A stretch of 64,000 nt of DNA from Hamadaea flava (GCF_024172085.1 NZ_JAMZDZ010000001.1:4154001-4218000); one strand, 5' to 3'; positions 54,121 to 62,832 are shown, numbered from the stretch's first letter. The notes: generated from the sequence alone by a model not told the origin. Numbers and translations: made by a program.

Positions 54121-55314
54121 TTAAGCGGGCTGTGGTTCGAGCGCGGGGACGGCGGCGGGCTGGACCATCGCCCGGCCCAGCCGCCAGGCCAACGCACCCG
54201 CGGCGATCAGCAACAGCGGGACGATCAGGAACGCCAGGCGGACGCCGATCAGGTCGGCCGCCGCGCCGAGCACGAGCGGACCCGCGCCGAAGCTGATCCC
54301 CATCGAGTAGGAGGCCACCGCCGCCGCCCGGTCCGGCTGGTCGGGCGCGACCCTCAAGGCCAGCGCGATGGCGATCGGGTAGTGCATCGCGTTACCCAGT
54401 CCGAGCAGCAGCAGTCCGGCAACGGCGACGGCCGGCGTCATCGTCGTCCAGAACACGGCGAAGCCGGCCGCACTGGTGATCAGGGCGGCGAGGTAGAGCC
54501 GCAGCGGCGCGATCCGCAGCGACAGCCGCGCGCCGACGAACCGGCCGAGGAACATCCCGGCGACGATCGCCGAGATCGCCTGGGCGGCCGCCCCCGCGCT
54601 CATCCCGTCCCGGTCGCGCAGCAGGTCGGCGGCCCACAACGACAGCCCAGCCTCGATCGATCCGGTGACCGCCATCATGATCCAGGCCAGCTGGTACGCC
54701 CGCCCGAGCGGCCGTCGCCGGCGCGGGCCCGGTCCGGCGACCACTTCGCCCGCCGGAAGGCGTACCCGGAAGGCGAAGGCGACCAGCGCGAGCACCCCGA
54801 TCACCGCGACCAGGGAAAGCAGGCCGGGCCGCCACCCCGCACCCGCGCTGACGGTGAGTCCGATGACGAACGGTGCGATCAGCCCCGCGCCGGTGGCGGC
54901 CGCGTTGGCCTCGGTGATCGCGGCCGGAGCGGCCGCGCCGTGCCGTTCGTTGAGCGCGGCGACCACGCCCGTGATCAGCACGATGCCGAAGATCGTGATG
55001 ATGCCCGCCAGGGGCAGGGTGTACTCGAGTCCGTGCAGCGCGGCGAAGGCCACCACGCAGGCGACGACCCCGCCGAGCGAGGCCCAGATGGCGTGCCCGC
55101 GGCCGAAGCGGCGCAACAGATAGGGCGCGATCGCGCCGCCGATCATCGACCCGGCGGCCATGGCGGTGCTGTGCAGCCCCGCGACCGCGCTCGAGACCTG
55201 ATTCTCGTCGCGCAGCAGCGGAACGATCGGCCCGAATCCGTAGAGGAAATAGCCCCACGCCCCGAGTTGGGCGTAGATGAGCCAGGTGACACGGTCGCGG
55301 AGCAGGTGGGGCAC
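54121..55314 (-). CDS. MFS transporter
   Basis: A 397-residue major facilitator protein with about twelve membrane helices in two halves joined by an Arg-rich loop (GPGPRRRRPLGRAYQ). Substrate unknown; an exporter role is usual for this subgroup. GTG 55314 follows TAGCGT by 6 bases (reverse strand), so the mRNA is probably leaderless. It lies 73 bases beyond the 3' end of the second mycosin gene on the same strand. Confidence 0.9.
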   Translation of the reverse strand: MPHLLRDRVTWLIYAQLGAWGYFLYGFGPIVPLLRDENQVSSAVAGLHSTAMAAGSMIGGAIAPYLLRRFGRGHAIWASLGGVVACVVAFAALHGLEYTLPLAGIITIFGIVLITGVVAALNERHGAAAPAAITEANAAATGAGLIAPFVIGLTVSAGAGWRPGLLSLVAVIGVLALVAFAFRVRLPAGEVVAGPGPRRRRPLGRAYQLAWIMMAVTGSIEAGLSLWAADLLRDRDGMSAGAAAQAISAIVAGMFLGRFVGARLSLRIAPLRLYLAALITSAAGFAVFWTTMTPAVAVAGLLLLGLGNAMHYPIAIALALRVAPDQPDRAAAVASYSMGISFGAGPLVLGAAADLIGVRLAFLIVPLLLIAAGALAWRLGRAMVQPAAVPALEPQPA

Positions 55315-55387
55315 GAATCAACGCTACGCAGCGACGATCCAAACCTCAGTGGGTCGAACGGCCAGGCCGGTTATGACCTTGCCCACC

Positions 55388-57181
55388 TCAGCGGGGCTCG
55401 TCTCGCTTCTCCACCTTCGGGAAGTACGCCGTGTCGTAGATGCTCGGCTGACTCTCGTCCGCCGTGTCGCCAGGGAACGCGAATCGCGGCCGCTGTACCG
55501 TGACGGTGGGCTGGTTGAGCGCCTCCGCGTCGACCGCCGGCCGATGCTGGGCGGGTTGCGGCTGAGCGGGCTGCGGCTGGCGGGGCTCCGGCTGGGCGGG
55601 CTGCTGCTGGACGGGTCGCTGCCAAGCCTGCGTTGCCTCCTGGGCCTGCGGTGGTTGCTGGGCCTGCGGTGGTTGCTGGGCCTGCGGCGTCCGCGGGGCT
55701 TGCGGCTGGGTGTACTGCGGCTGGGCTTGCTGCGGTTGCGCGGGCTGTCCGGGGCGCTGCTGCGTCTGGTCGGCCGCCCGCTGCATCGGCTGGGGCGTCG
55801 GCTGAGCGGCTGGCGGCTGGTACGCCTGGGGCTGCGGATAGCCCGGCTGGGCGGCCTGTGGATACGCCGGGGTGGGCTGAGCGCCCGGCTGGTACGCCTG
55901 AGTCTGTGCGTAGCTCTGCTGCGGTGTCTGCTCGTACCCCACCGGCGACGGCAGCTGGACCTGTTGCGCCGCCCACGGCGACGAAGGCGGGGTCGGGCCG
56001 CCCGCACCAGCCAGTGCCGGGGACGAGCCGCCGCCTTGACCGCGCTTGAGCAGCAGCACGACGCCGGCGGCGAGGATCAGGAGGAAGACGAGTCCACCAC
56101 CGATGCCCAGCACCGGCATCATCGAACCGCCGGTGTCCTTGGTGTCCGCGACCGGCTCGGCGGCGGCCGTCTCGGTCGGCGAAACCTCCTCGGACGGGCT
56201 TTCGCTCGGGCTCGCCGACGGGCTGGCCGACGGCGACGGCGACGCGATCACCTGCGCGGCCGTCAGCGCGTTCGCGGCGTTCACCACGCCGTACCCGTAT
56301 TGGCTGTCCTTGCCTTTCGCGCCCTTGTCGGTCGCACCCTTCTGCATCGCCTGCAACACCTCGGCGAGCTTCATCTTCGGGTACTTCGCCCAGACGAGCG
56401 CCGCGACCCCGACGGTGGCCGCGCTGGCCAGCGCCGTCGACGCCGGCGTGACGTACTTGCCCGCCACCTTGTCGACGGTGATCATCCCGCTGCCCGGGGC
56501 GGCGAAGTCCACCTTGGTGCCGGCGACGTAGAGCGGATCGAACTTGCCGCTCTTGTCGACCCCGGTGACCGCCACGACGCCGGGCCAGGACGCGGGCGGC
56601 ATGATCTGCTTGTTGTACGTCGTGTTCCCGGTCGCCGCGACCACCATCACCCCGGCCGCGACGGCCTTCGCCACCGCGTCCATCGTGGCCTGATCGCCCT
56701 CGTACGCCGGGAGGTGGATGATCTTCGCGCCCTTCTTCCGGGCGTACGCGATGGCCTTGGCCACGGTGTCGTCGGTCGGCCAGTGCGAACGGTCGACGGC
56801 GACCCGCAGCGGCAGGATGCGCGCGCTCGGCGAGATCCCGAGGAGGCCGAGGCCGGTGCCGTGACCCCGGCCGGAGATGATCCCGGCGATGAGGGTGCCG
56901 TGGCCGTCGGTGTCGACCTGACCGTTGCCGCCCGCCGCCGTGGTGTAGTCCATCCCCGTCAGCACGCGGTCTTTCAAGTCCTCATGGACGAAGACGCCGG
57001 TGTCGATGACGGCGACGGTGACACCGCGACCCTGGGTGATCTTGTGGGCGGTGGCCACTTTGAGGGTGCTCAGCCACCACTGCGCCGACCTCGTCGCGTC
57101 GGCGGCGCCGGCCGGTGCCGCAGGCAGCACCAAGGCGGCCACGATCGCCGTGACCAGCACAGTTTTGGCATGCCACCGCAT
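55388..57181 (-). CDS. Second mycosin-like protease with atypical serine motif and long Q/P-rich cytoplasmic tail
   Basis: A 597-residue membrane-anchored subtilase. After a signal peptide the catalytic domain has Asp60 (VIDTGVFVHEDL), His94 (GHGTLIAG), Asn186 and Ser248. The usual GTSxAxP is changed to PASTALAS, so activity is uncertain. A Ser/Pro linker and membrane helix (about 356-379) are followed by a 218-residue cytoplasmic tail rich in Gln and Pro with repeats such as PQAQQPP, far longer than in the mycosin at 50607. ATG 57181 has GGAGG 6 bases upstream (ATG 57184 is the alternative). Confidence 0.85.
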   Translation of the reverse strand: MRWHAKTVLVTAIVAALVLPAAPAGAADATRSAQWWLSTLKVATAHKITQGRGVTVAVIDTGVFVHEDLKDRVLTGMDYTTAAGGNGQVDTDGHGTLIAGIISGRGHGTGLGLLGISPSARILPLRVAVDRSHWPTDDTVAKAIAYARKKGAKIIHLPAYEGDQATMDAVAKAVAAGVMVVAATGNTTYNKQIMPPASWPGVVAVTGVDKSGKFDPLYVAGTKVDFAAPGSGMITVDKVAGKYVTPASTALASAATVGVAALVWAKYPKMKLAEVLQAMQKGATDKGAKGKDSQYGYGVVNAANALTAAQVIASPSPSASPSASPSESPSEEVSPTETAAAEPVADTKDTGGSMMPVLGIGGGLVFLLILAAGVVLLLKRGQGGGSSPALAGAGGPTPPSSPWAAQQVQLPSPVGYEQTPQQSYAQTQAYQPGAQPTPAYPQAAQPGYPQPQAYQPPAAQPTPQPMQRAADQTQQRPGQPAQPQQAQPQYTQPQAPRTPQAQQPPQAQQPPQAQEATQAWQRPVQQQPAQPEPRQPQPAQPQPAQHRPAVDAEALNQPTVTVQRPRFAFPGDTADESQPSIYDTAYFPKVEKRDEPR

Positions 57182-57299
57182 CATGACCCTCCCCAGAGCG
57201 GCCCTGTCGAGCCCGTCGTCGGTGGACGCAGAAGCGCCGCAGGGCAGATTACCCCGCGGCGCAAAATGTGGTATCGCTCCCGGCCTCAGCAAATCGTCA

Positions 57300-57364
57300 C
57301 CACCAGATCAGGGATGTGCCTGGAATCTTGGGCAAAGATCGCCGTCACATCCCTGATCTGGTGG
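57300..57364. terminator. GATC-type hairpin downstream of ABC exporter operon
   Basis: CCACCAGATCAGGGATGTG (57300-57318) and its exact complement (57346-57364) form a 19-bp stem with a 27-base loop. It lies 30 bases past the permease stop (reverse strand) and upstream of the second mycosin gene. Its core CAGATCAGGGAT matches the hairpin at 2390-2450. Confidence 0.75.
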
Positions 57365-57393
57365 CTGAGCCGCCTCGCCAGCGACGATTCGGA

Positions 57394-58149
57394 CTAACGG
57401 ACAGACTTCGCGAACTCTCGGGCAGCCCAGACCACGGCGAGCACGGTGAGCAGGCCGACGATGGTCAGGCCCTGCCAGACGTGATCGGTCCCCGGGTGGC
57501 CGTTGAACAGGTCGCGTACGCCGTCGACCGCCCACGAGAACGGGTTCCACTTGGCGACGTTCTTCAGCCACTGCGGCGCGAACGCCAGCGGCAGCAGGAT
57601 GCCGGCGGTCAGCAGGATCGGCTGGCTGACCGTCTGGAGCAGCGGGGCGAGCGCGTCCTCACTGCGTACCTTGAGCGCGACGGCCGCCGAGACGGCCGAG
57701 CACAGCATCGCGATGAGCCCCAGCATCAGGTACGCGACCAGCACGTTCTGCAGCTCGACCGAGAGCCCGAAGGGCAACGCGATCAGGGTGATCATGACGC
57801 CCTGGACCAGCAGCGTGACGACGTCGCGCATGGATCGGCCGAGCATCAGCGCGAGCCGGCTGACGGGGGTGACCCGGCTGCGTTCGATGACCCCGGCCCG
57901 CATCTCGGCGATGAGGCCGAAGCCGGAGAAGAGCGCCCCGAAGATGGCCAGCATGACCAGCAGACCGGGCACGAAGACCTGGTACGCCTCGGCGTTCGTC
58001 CGGACGCCCAGCGCCGGCTTGAGCAGCGGCGCGAACAGCAGCAGGTAGAGCAGCGGCTGCAGGACGCCGACGACCACCCAGACCGGGTTGCGCAGCAGGA
58101 GCAGGATCTGGCGGCTGAAGACCAGCCACGTGTCGCGGAGGATCTTCAT
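57394..58149 (-). CDS. ABC-2 type exporter permease
   Basis: Membrane component of a DrrAB-like exporter, 251 residues with six hydrophobic helices and the ABC-2 pattern (PLLYLLLFAPLLKPALG, VPGLLVMLAIFGALFSGFGLI). It follows the ATPase gene by two bases on the reverse strand. Likely exports a lipophilic compound or lipid; substrate unknown. Confidence 0.92.
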   Translation of the reverse strand: MKILRDTWLVFSRQILLLLRNPVWVVVGVLQPLLYLLLFAPLLKPALGVRTNAEAYQVFVPGLLVMLAIFGALFSGFGLIAEMRAGVIERSRVTPVSRLALMLGRSMRDVVTLLVQGVMITLIALPFGLSVELQNVLVAYLMLGLIAMLCSAVSAAVALKVRSEDALAPLLQTVSQPILLTAGILLPLAFAPQWLKNVAKWNPFSWAVDGVRDLFNGHPGTDHVWQGLTIVGLLTVLAVVWAAREFAKSVR

Positions 58150-58151
58150 CG

Positions 58152-59105
58152 TCAGCTCTCCCGGAGAGTTCGGCCGGTCTTGGTGAGGAACACGTCGTCG
58201 AGGCTGGGACGGTGCAGCTCGATCGTCCCGATCGCCACTCCGCCGCTGTCGAGCGCCCGCAGGACCAGCGGGATGGCGCTGCCCGCCTCGTCGACGTAGA
58301 GCCGCAGCGCGTCGTCGGTGGTCTCCAGCTTGCGGACGAACTCGGCGCTGCCGAGCAGCTCCGCGCCCCGGGTGACGTCGGTCAGCCCGATGTTCACCAC
58401 GTCGCCGGAGATCTCCTGCTTGAGCGCGTCCGGGGTGCCCTCCGCGACGACCTGGCCGTTGTCCATGATCGCGATGCGGTCACAGAGCGCGTCGGCTTCT
58501 TCGAGGTAGTGCGTCGTGAGGAAGACCGTCATGCCCTCGTCGCGGAGGCGGCGTACCTCGTCCCACATGTGCGCGCGGCTCTGCGGGTCGAGGCCGGTCG
58601 TCGGCTCGTCGAGGAAGACGATCTTCGGCTGGTGGATGATGCCGAGCGCGATGTCCACGCGCCGGCGCTGGCCGCCCGAGTAGGTCTTGCACTTGCGGTC
58701 GGCGTATTCGGAGAGCTGGAAGGCGTCGAGGACGGCGGCGGCCCGGCGCTTCGCGTCGGCCTTGCTCACCCCGTACATCCGGGCGTGCAGGATGAGTTCC
58801 TCGCGCCCGCTCGATTCGTCCCACGTGCTGCCGCCCTGGGCCACGTAGCCGATGCGGCGGCGCACCTCGCCGGGATCGCGCCGCAGGTCGGCGCCGGCGA
58901 TGACCGCCGAGCCGCCGTCCGGCGTGATGAGGGTGGCGAGCATGCGCAGGGTGGTGGTCTTGCCCGCGCCGTTGGGACCGAGGAAGCCGAAGATCTCGCC
59001 CGGCGCGACCGCGAGGTCGACTCCCCGGACGGCGTCGACCGTCTTCGTCTCCCGACCTTGGCGCGACCGGAAGGACTTCTTCAGCCCATGGGTCTCGATC
59101 ATCAT
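58152..59105 (-). CDS. ABC exporter ATP-binding protein (DrrA-like)
   Basis: ATPase of 317 residues partnering the permease. Walker A is GPNGAGKTTTLRML, the signature is YSGGQRRRVDIALG, Walker B is IVFLDEPTTGLDP, and the C-terminal DrrA-type extension ends SLDDVFLTKTGRTLRES. Start at ATG 59105 (or 59102), with TAGTGT a few bases upstream and an inverted repeat at 59118-59135. A PadR regulator is encoded just upstream on the same strand. Confidence 0.93.
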   Translation of the reverse strand: MMIETHGLKKSFRSRQGRETKTVDAVRGVDLAVAPGEIFGFLGPNGAGKTTTLRMLATLITPDGGSAVIAGADLRRDPGEVRRRIGYVAQGGSTWDESSGREELILHARMYGVSKADAKRRAAAVLDAFQLSEYADRKCKTYSGGQRRRVDIALGIIHQPKIVFLDEPTTGLDPQSRAHMWDEVRRLRDEGMTVFLTTHYLEEADALCDRIAIMDNGQVVAEGTPDALKQEISGDVVNIGLTDVTRGAELLGSAEFVRKLETTDDALRLYVDEAGSAIPLVLRALDSGGVAIGTIELHRPSLDDVFLTKTGRTLRES

Positions 59106-59117
59106 GGCGCGCACACT

Positions 59118-59135
59118 ATCGCGTTATGACGCGAT
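59118..59135. promoter_or_regulatory. Operator candidate of the ABC exporter
   Basis: ATCGCGT (59118-59124) and ACGCGAT (59129-59135) form a perfect 7-bp inverted repeat with a 4-base spacer, 13 bases before the ATPase start and overlapping its probable promoter. The adjacent PadR gene makes this a likely PadR site. Confidence 0.55.
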
Positions 59136-59159
59136 CGGTCAACTTTGAATAATGTCCAC

Positions 59160-59176
59160 AACGCGACAGTCGCGTT
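59160..59176. terminator. Short hairpin after the PadR gene
   Basis: AACGCGA (59160-59166) and TCGCGTT (59170-59176) form a perfect 7-bp inverted repeat with a 3-base spacer, 20 bases beyond the PadR stop. It also shares the ACGCGA core with the operator candidate at 59118, so it could be a second binding site instead. Confidence 0.45.
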
Positions 59177-59195
59177 TCGCGACGGTCCTGACGGG

Positions 59196-59822
59196 TCAGG
59201 CTTCGGCTTCGGCGATCTTGTCCCGGTACGCCTTCCACCCCGCTTCCTCGTCGAGCTCAGGGGTGGTTCCCGGCATATAGGAGGCCCCGGATTCGATGAG
59301 GTCGGCGACCCGTTCGCACCAGGCGACCTCGCCTTCGGCGCGCGCGATCCACAGTTCGAACATCCATTGGACGTGCACCGGCTTCGTGATGTCCGTCCGC
59401 CCGGTCGAGATCATGTCGCGTAATCCCTGCGTGGTGACGCTGAGCATGCGGCCGCGATGCCGCAGCGCGGCGACCGCCTCCTTGCGCGGCAGCGCGGGGA
59501 GGAAGGCGAACGCGGCGGTGAACGGATCACTGCCGGTTTGGACCTCCCACCACTGCTCACGCAGCATGTTCTCGAAGGCGTCCTTGCCGCGGGCGGTGAT
59601 CTTGTAGGTGGTCCGCTCGGGGCGCGCCCCGACCTGTTCGGTGGTGACCTCTTCGAGCAGCCCTTCCTCGGTCATCTTCTTCAGCGCGTGGTAGATCGAT
59701 CCCGGCTGGATCTTCGCCCACTTGTCGGCGTTCCAGCTCAGCAGCTCGCGGCGTACGTCGTAGCCGTGGACCGGTTCCATCCAGTTGACCAGTCCGAGGA
59801 TCATGAGCCGTGTCGTCGACAT
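59196..59822 (-). CDS. PadR family transcriptional regulator
   Basis: A 208-residue PadR-type winged-helix repressor: LMILGLVNWMEPVHGYDVRREL, IQPGSIYHALKKMTEEGLLEE and RTTYKITARGKDAFENML, then a C-terminal helical dimerisation domain. PadR proteins often repress an adjacent ABC exporter and release DNA when the drug binds. ATG 59822 follows TACGCT by 6 bases (reverse strand); the frame is open to 59879 but without family sequence. Confidence 0.92.
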   Translation of the reverse strand: MSTTRLMILGLVNWMEPVHGYDVRRELLSWNADKWAKIQPGSIYHALKKMTEEGLLEEVTTEQVGARPERTTYKITARGKDAFENMLREQWWEVQTGSDPFTAAFAFLPALPRKEAVAALRHRGRMLSVTTQGLRDMISTGRTDITKPVHVQWMFELWIARAEGEVAWCERVADLIESGASYMPGTTPELDEEAGWKAYRDKIAEAEA

Positions 59823-59932
59823 GCCCCAAGCGTAATACTCAAACTTTTCCAACTGGCCAGTAGGACTGCTCAGTAGCATCGGTGAGCGATTGCACAGACC
59901 GCGGAAGTGAACGGCCGTTTAGACTGCGGCGC

Positions 59933-61684
59933 ATGAGGACAGTGCTGATCGCCAATCGGGGCGAGATCGCCGTACGCGTCATCCGCGCCTGCCGGGACGC
60001 GGGCCTGCGCAGCGTGGCGGTCTACGCGGACTCCGACCGCGACGCGCTGCACGCCAAGCTCGCCGACGAGGCGTACGCCCTGGGCGGCGAGACGGCAGCT
60101 GATACTTATCTGCGAATCGACAAGCTGATCGAGGTCGCCGCGAAGGCGGGCGCGGACGCCGTCCACCCCGGCTACGGGTTCCTGTCGGAGAACGCCGACT
60201 TCGCCCAGGCCGTCCTCGACGCCGGGTTGATCTGGATCGGGCCGACCCCGCAGGCGATCCGCGACCTGGGCGACAAGGTGACCGCGCGGCACATCGCCCA
60301 GCGCGCCGGCGCGCCCCTCGTCCCCGGTACGCCCGAGCCGGTCAAGGACGCGGCCGAGATCATCACCTTCGCCGAGCAGTACGGGCTGCCGGTCGCGATC
60401 AAGGCGGCCTTCGGCGGTGGCGGACGTGGCTTGAAGGTGGCCCGGACGCTGGAGGAGATCCCGCACCTCTTCGAGTCGGCCACCCGGGAGGCGGTCGCGG
60501 CGTTCGGCCGGGGCGAATGCTTCGTCGAGCGGTACCTCGACCGGCCGCGGCACGTCGAGGCGCAGGTCCTCGCCGACCAGCACGGCACCGTGATCGTCGT
60601 GGGCACCCGCGACTGCTCGCTCCAGCGTCGCCACCAGAAGCTGGTCGAGGAGGCGCCGGCCCCGTTCCTCACCGACGAGCAGCGCCGGGCGATCCACGAG
60701 TCGGCCAAGGCCATCTGCCGTGAGGCGAACTATCACGGTGCGGGCACCGTCGAGTATCTCGTCGGGCAGGACGGCACCATCTCGTTCCTCGAGGTCAACA
60801 CGCGTTTGCAGGTCGAGCACCCGGTCAGCGAGGAGACCGCCGGTCTCGACCTCGTCCGCGAGCAGTTCCGCATCGCCGACGGCGAGCCGCTGCGGTTCAC
60901 CGAGGACCCCCGGCCGCGGGGGCACAGCATCGAGTTCCGGATCAACGGCGAGGACCCGGGACGCGGCTTCCTCCCGGCCCCCGGCACGGTCACCACGCTG
61001 CACCTGCCGACCGGGCCGGGCGTACGGGTGGACACCGGGATCGAAGCCGGCAGCGTCATCGGCGGCAACTTCGACTCATTGCTCGCCAAGGTGATCGTGA
61101 CCGGCGAAAGCCGGGCCGAGGCGCTGGAGCGGGCGCGTCGCGTACTGGACGAGATGGTCGTCGAGGGCATGGCCACCGTGCTGCCCTTCCACCGGCGCAT
61201 CGTCCGCGACCCCGCCTTCACCGGCGAGCCGTTCACCGTCCACACGCGCTGGATCGAGACGGAGTGGGCCAACACCGTCGAGCCGTTCACCGCCGCGGCG
61301 GGCGTCGAGACCTCCGCGGACGAGCGCACGACCGTGGTGGTCGAGGTCGACGGCAAACGCCTGGAGGTACGCCTGCCGGCTGGACTGGGCTCGGTGGCTC
61401 CCGCCTCGGGTGGGGCCAAGGCAGCGCGCAAGCGCGGTGGTGCGAAGCAGGGGCAGACGGCGGCGGCCGGCGGCGACTCGCTGCTGGCGCCCATGCAGGG
61501 CACCATCGTGAAGATCGTCGTGGCCGACGGGGACGAGGTCGCCGAGGGCGATCCCGTCGTCGTGCTCGAAGCCATGAAGATGGAGCAGCCGCTGACCGCG
61601 CACAAGGCGGGCAAGATCTCCGGGCTGACCGCGACGGTCGGCGAAGTCGTCCAGGCCGGCACCCCCATCTGCACCATCTCCTGA
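59933..61684 (+). CDS. accA: Acetyl/propionyl-CoA carboxylase alpha subunit (biotin carboxylase plus biotin carrier)
   Basis: A 583-residue fusion of biotin carboxylase and biotin carrier. It starts with [17 protein letters not shown], has the ATP-grasp glycine loop [14 protein letters not shown], and [16 protein letters not shown]. The C-terminal carrier domain has the biotinylation site EAMKMEQ with Lys549. ATG 59933 follows TAGACT by 7 bases. It supplies carboxybiotin to the beta subunit (46814), with biotin attached by BirA (43937). The symbol follows actinobacterial usage. Confidence 0.95.
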   Translation: MRTVLIANRGEIAVRVIRACRDAGLRSVAVYADSDRDALHAKLADEAYALGGETAADTYLRIDKLIEVAAKAGADAVHPGYGFLSENADFAQAVLDAGLIWIGPTPQAIRDLGDKVTARHIAQRAGAPLVPGTPEPVKDAAEIITFAEQYGLPVAIKAAFGGGGRGLKVARTLEEIPHLFESATREAVAAFGRGECFVERYLDRPRHVEAQVLADQHGTVIVVGTRDCSLQRRHQKLVEEAPAPFLTDEQRRAIHESAKAICREANYHGAGTVEYLVGQDGTISFLEVNTRLQVEHPVSEETAGLDLVREQFRIADGEPLRFTEDPRPRGHSIEFRINGEDPGRGFLPAPGTVTTLHLPTGPGVRVDTGIEAGSVIGGNFDSLLAKVIVTGESRAEALERARRVLDEMVVEGMATVLPFHRRIVRDPAFTGEPFTVHTRWIETEWANTVEPFTAAAGVETSADERTTVVVEVDGKRLEVRLPAGLGSVAPASGGAKAARKRGGAKQGQTAAAGGDSLLAPMQGTIVKIVVADGDEVAEGDPVVVLEAMKMEQPLTAHKAGKISGLTATVGEVVQAGTPICTIS

Positions 61685-61701
61685 CCCGTCGGCCCGCCGG
61701 C

Positions 61702-61763
61702 GTTGATCATGGGGTCTGCCCCCTCGACACGCCGTCGAGGCCACGGTTAACCCCATGGTCAAC
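61702..61763. terminator. GATC-type hairpin after the carboxylase alpha gene
   Basis: GTTGATCATGGGGT (61702-61715) pairs with ACCCCATGGTCAAC (61750-61763) with one mismatch; an inner stem CCTCGAC/GTCGAGG lies at 61722-61740. It begins 17 bases after the alpha-subunit stop. Confidence 0.65.
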
Positions 61764-61778
61764 GAGGTCTGGGCGGGG

Positions 61779-61787
61779 TTATCCACA
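61779..61787 (+). promoter_or_regulatory. TTATCCACA box upstream of ESX gene pair
   Basis: Third perfect copy of the nonamer, 29 bases before the -10-like TAGCCT (61817-61822), which is itself 6 bases before the GTG of the EspC-like gene. Confidence 0.6.
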
Positions 61788-61828
61788 GGGGGTGTCGGCG
61801 GGGGTTCCAGCTCGGCTAGCCTGCGGAT

Positions 61829-62197
61829 GTGACGGAACCCATCGCTGTCGATACGGGGCGGCTACGGCTGATCGGCCGCGAGCTGAGCGACCAGACGCGG
61901 GCCGTCCTGCTGCCGGTCTGGGACCAGTTGAACCAGCTGGAGATCCCAGACGATCCGAACGCGGCCACGGCCGAGGGGTCCGACGTCGCGGCCGGGATGG
62001 CCGCCTGCCTTACGGCGGTCACCGAGGAGGTCCGCCGGTCGGCGGTCGAGCTGCAGGAACTCGGCGATTCGCTGGTGCGCTCGGCGCAGGGTTACGAGGA
62101 GTCGGATCGGGAGGCCCATCGGCTGACCCGCGAGATCGTGACCGAGCGGGCGGACGTGCCCGTGCCGCACACCGACCCGTCGAGGTGGAAGCTGTGA
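61829..62197 (+). CDS. EspC/DUF2580-like ESX target protein
   Basis: A 122-residue helical protein resembling ESX-secretion-associated EspC-type proteins: IAVDTGRLRLIGRELSDQ at the N-terminus, a central variable loop, and a second helix ending QGYEESDREAHRL, where the Tyr-x-x-Ser-Asp pattern is typical. GTG 61829 has a -10 hexamer 6 bases upstream. It overlaps the next gene by GTGA, so the two products probably act together. Confidence 0.7.
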   Translation: MTEPIAVDTGRLRLIGRELSDQTRAVLLPVWDQLNQLEIPDDPNAATAEGSDVAAGMAACLTAVTEEVRRSAVELQELGDSLVRSAQGYEESDREAHRLTREIVTERADVPVPHTDPSRWKL

Positions 62198-62832
62198 TCA
62201 TTCCCCGTGAGACGGTGAAACGGCTCTACGGCGTGGGCGCCGACCTCAGCCGGCTGCGGGTCGAGCCGGACTCGATCGATCGGCTGGGCACGTTGGTCAC
62301 GGCGGCGGCCACGCTCACCACCCGAGTCTCGGTCGCCGAACTCGACGAGGCATACGCGGCGCTGCTGGAGAGCCCGGACAGCGCCGACGAGGCGGACCGG
62401 GTCGTCGCCGCCACCGAGCGGGAGCTGGCCGGGCTCTGGGCCGGGACGGCCGGGGGCACCGCCGGAGTGGATCTGACGGGCGCTCGCGCACGGCTGGCCC
62501 GGATTCGGGCGGCGGCGCTGGCCGCGACGGAGGCGCTCGAACGGCTCGACCGGCAGGTCGCCGAGGTCGACGGGGTCATCCGGCAGGGCGGCAAGCATCT
62601 CGTCGACGCGCACAAGCAGCTGCCCGCGGTCGCGGCGGCGGCCGGCCAGTTCGGCGACCAGATGCAGTTCGAGGCGATCTTCGAGCAGACCCGGACCTCG
62701 GCGGTCACCGGAGCCGGGCTCGTCTACCAGGCGTACCTGCGGTTCGACAAGGTGTGCGCCGAGGCACGGAACACACTGGAGCGGATCGGGCGCGAGGTGG
62801 GAAACCCGGACGCGGTGAGCGCCTCTCCCTAG
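62194..62832 (+). CDS. Helical hypothetical protein, partner of the EspC-like protein
   Basis: A 212-residue protein predicted to be almost wholly helical, rich in Ala, Arg and Glu (LARIRAAALAATEALERLDRQ), with no signal peptide and no membrane helix. I do not recognise a family. Its GTG overlaps the stop of the EspC-like gene, an arrangement seen for ESX substrate pairs. Its stop is 9 bases before the GuaB1 start. Confidence 0.6.
   Translation: MIIPRETVKRLYGVGADLSRLRVEPDSIDRLGTLVTAAATLTTRVSVAELDEAYAALLESPDSADEADRVVAATERELAGLWAGTAGGTAGVDLTGARARLARIRAAALAATEALERLDRQVAEVDGVIRQGGKHLVDAHKQLPAVAAAAGQFGDQMQFEAIFEQTRTSAVTGAGLVYQAYLRFDKVCAEARNTLERIGREVGNPDAVSASP

Noticed and set aside
55440-55930. 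Q/P repeat region of the second mycosin as a frame-shifted separate gene
   Set aside because: The frame is continuous with the membrane helix and catalytic domain, and other frames here give only Arg/Leu or Ala/Gly-rich translations.
44738-61787. TTATCCACA boxes as a replication origin
   Set aside because: The boxes are single or paired and lie 4-12 kb apart, with no box cluster, no AT-rich unwinding region and no dnaA/dnaN genes; an origin needs many boxes close together.
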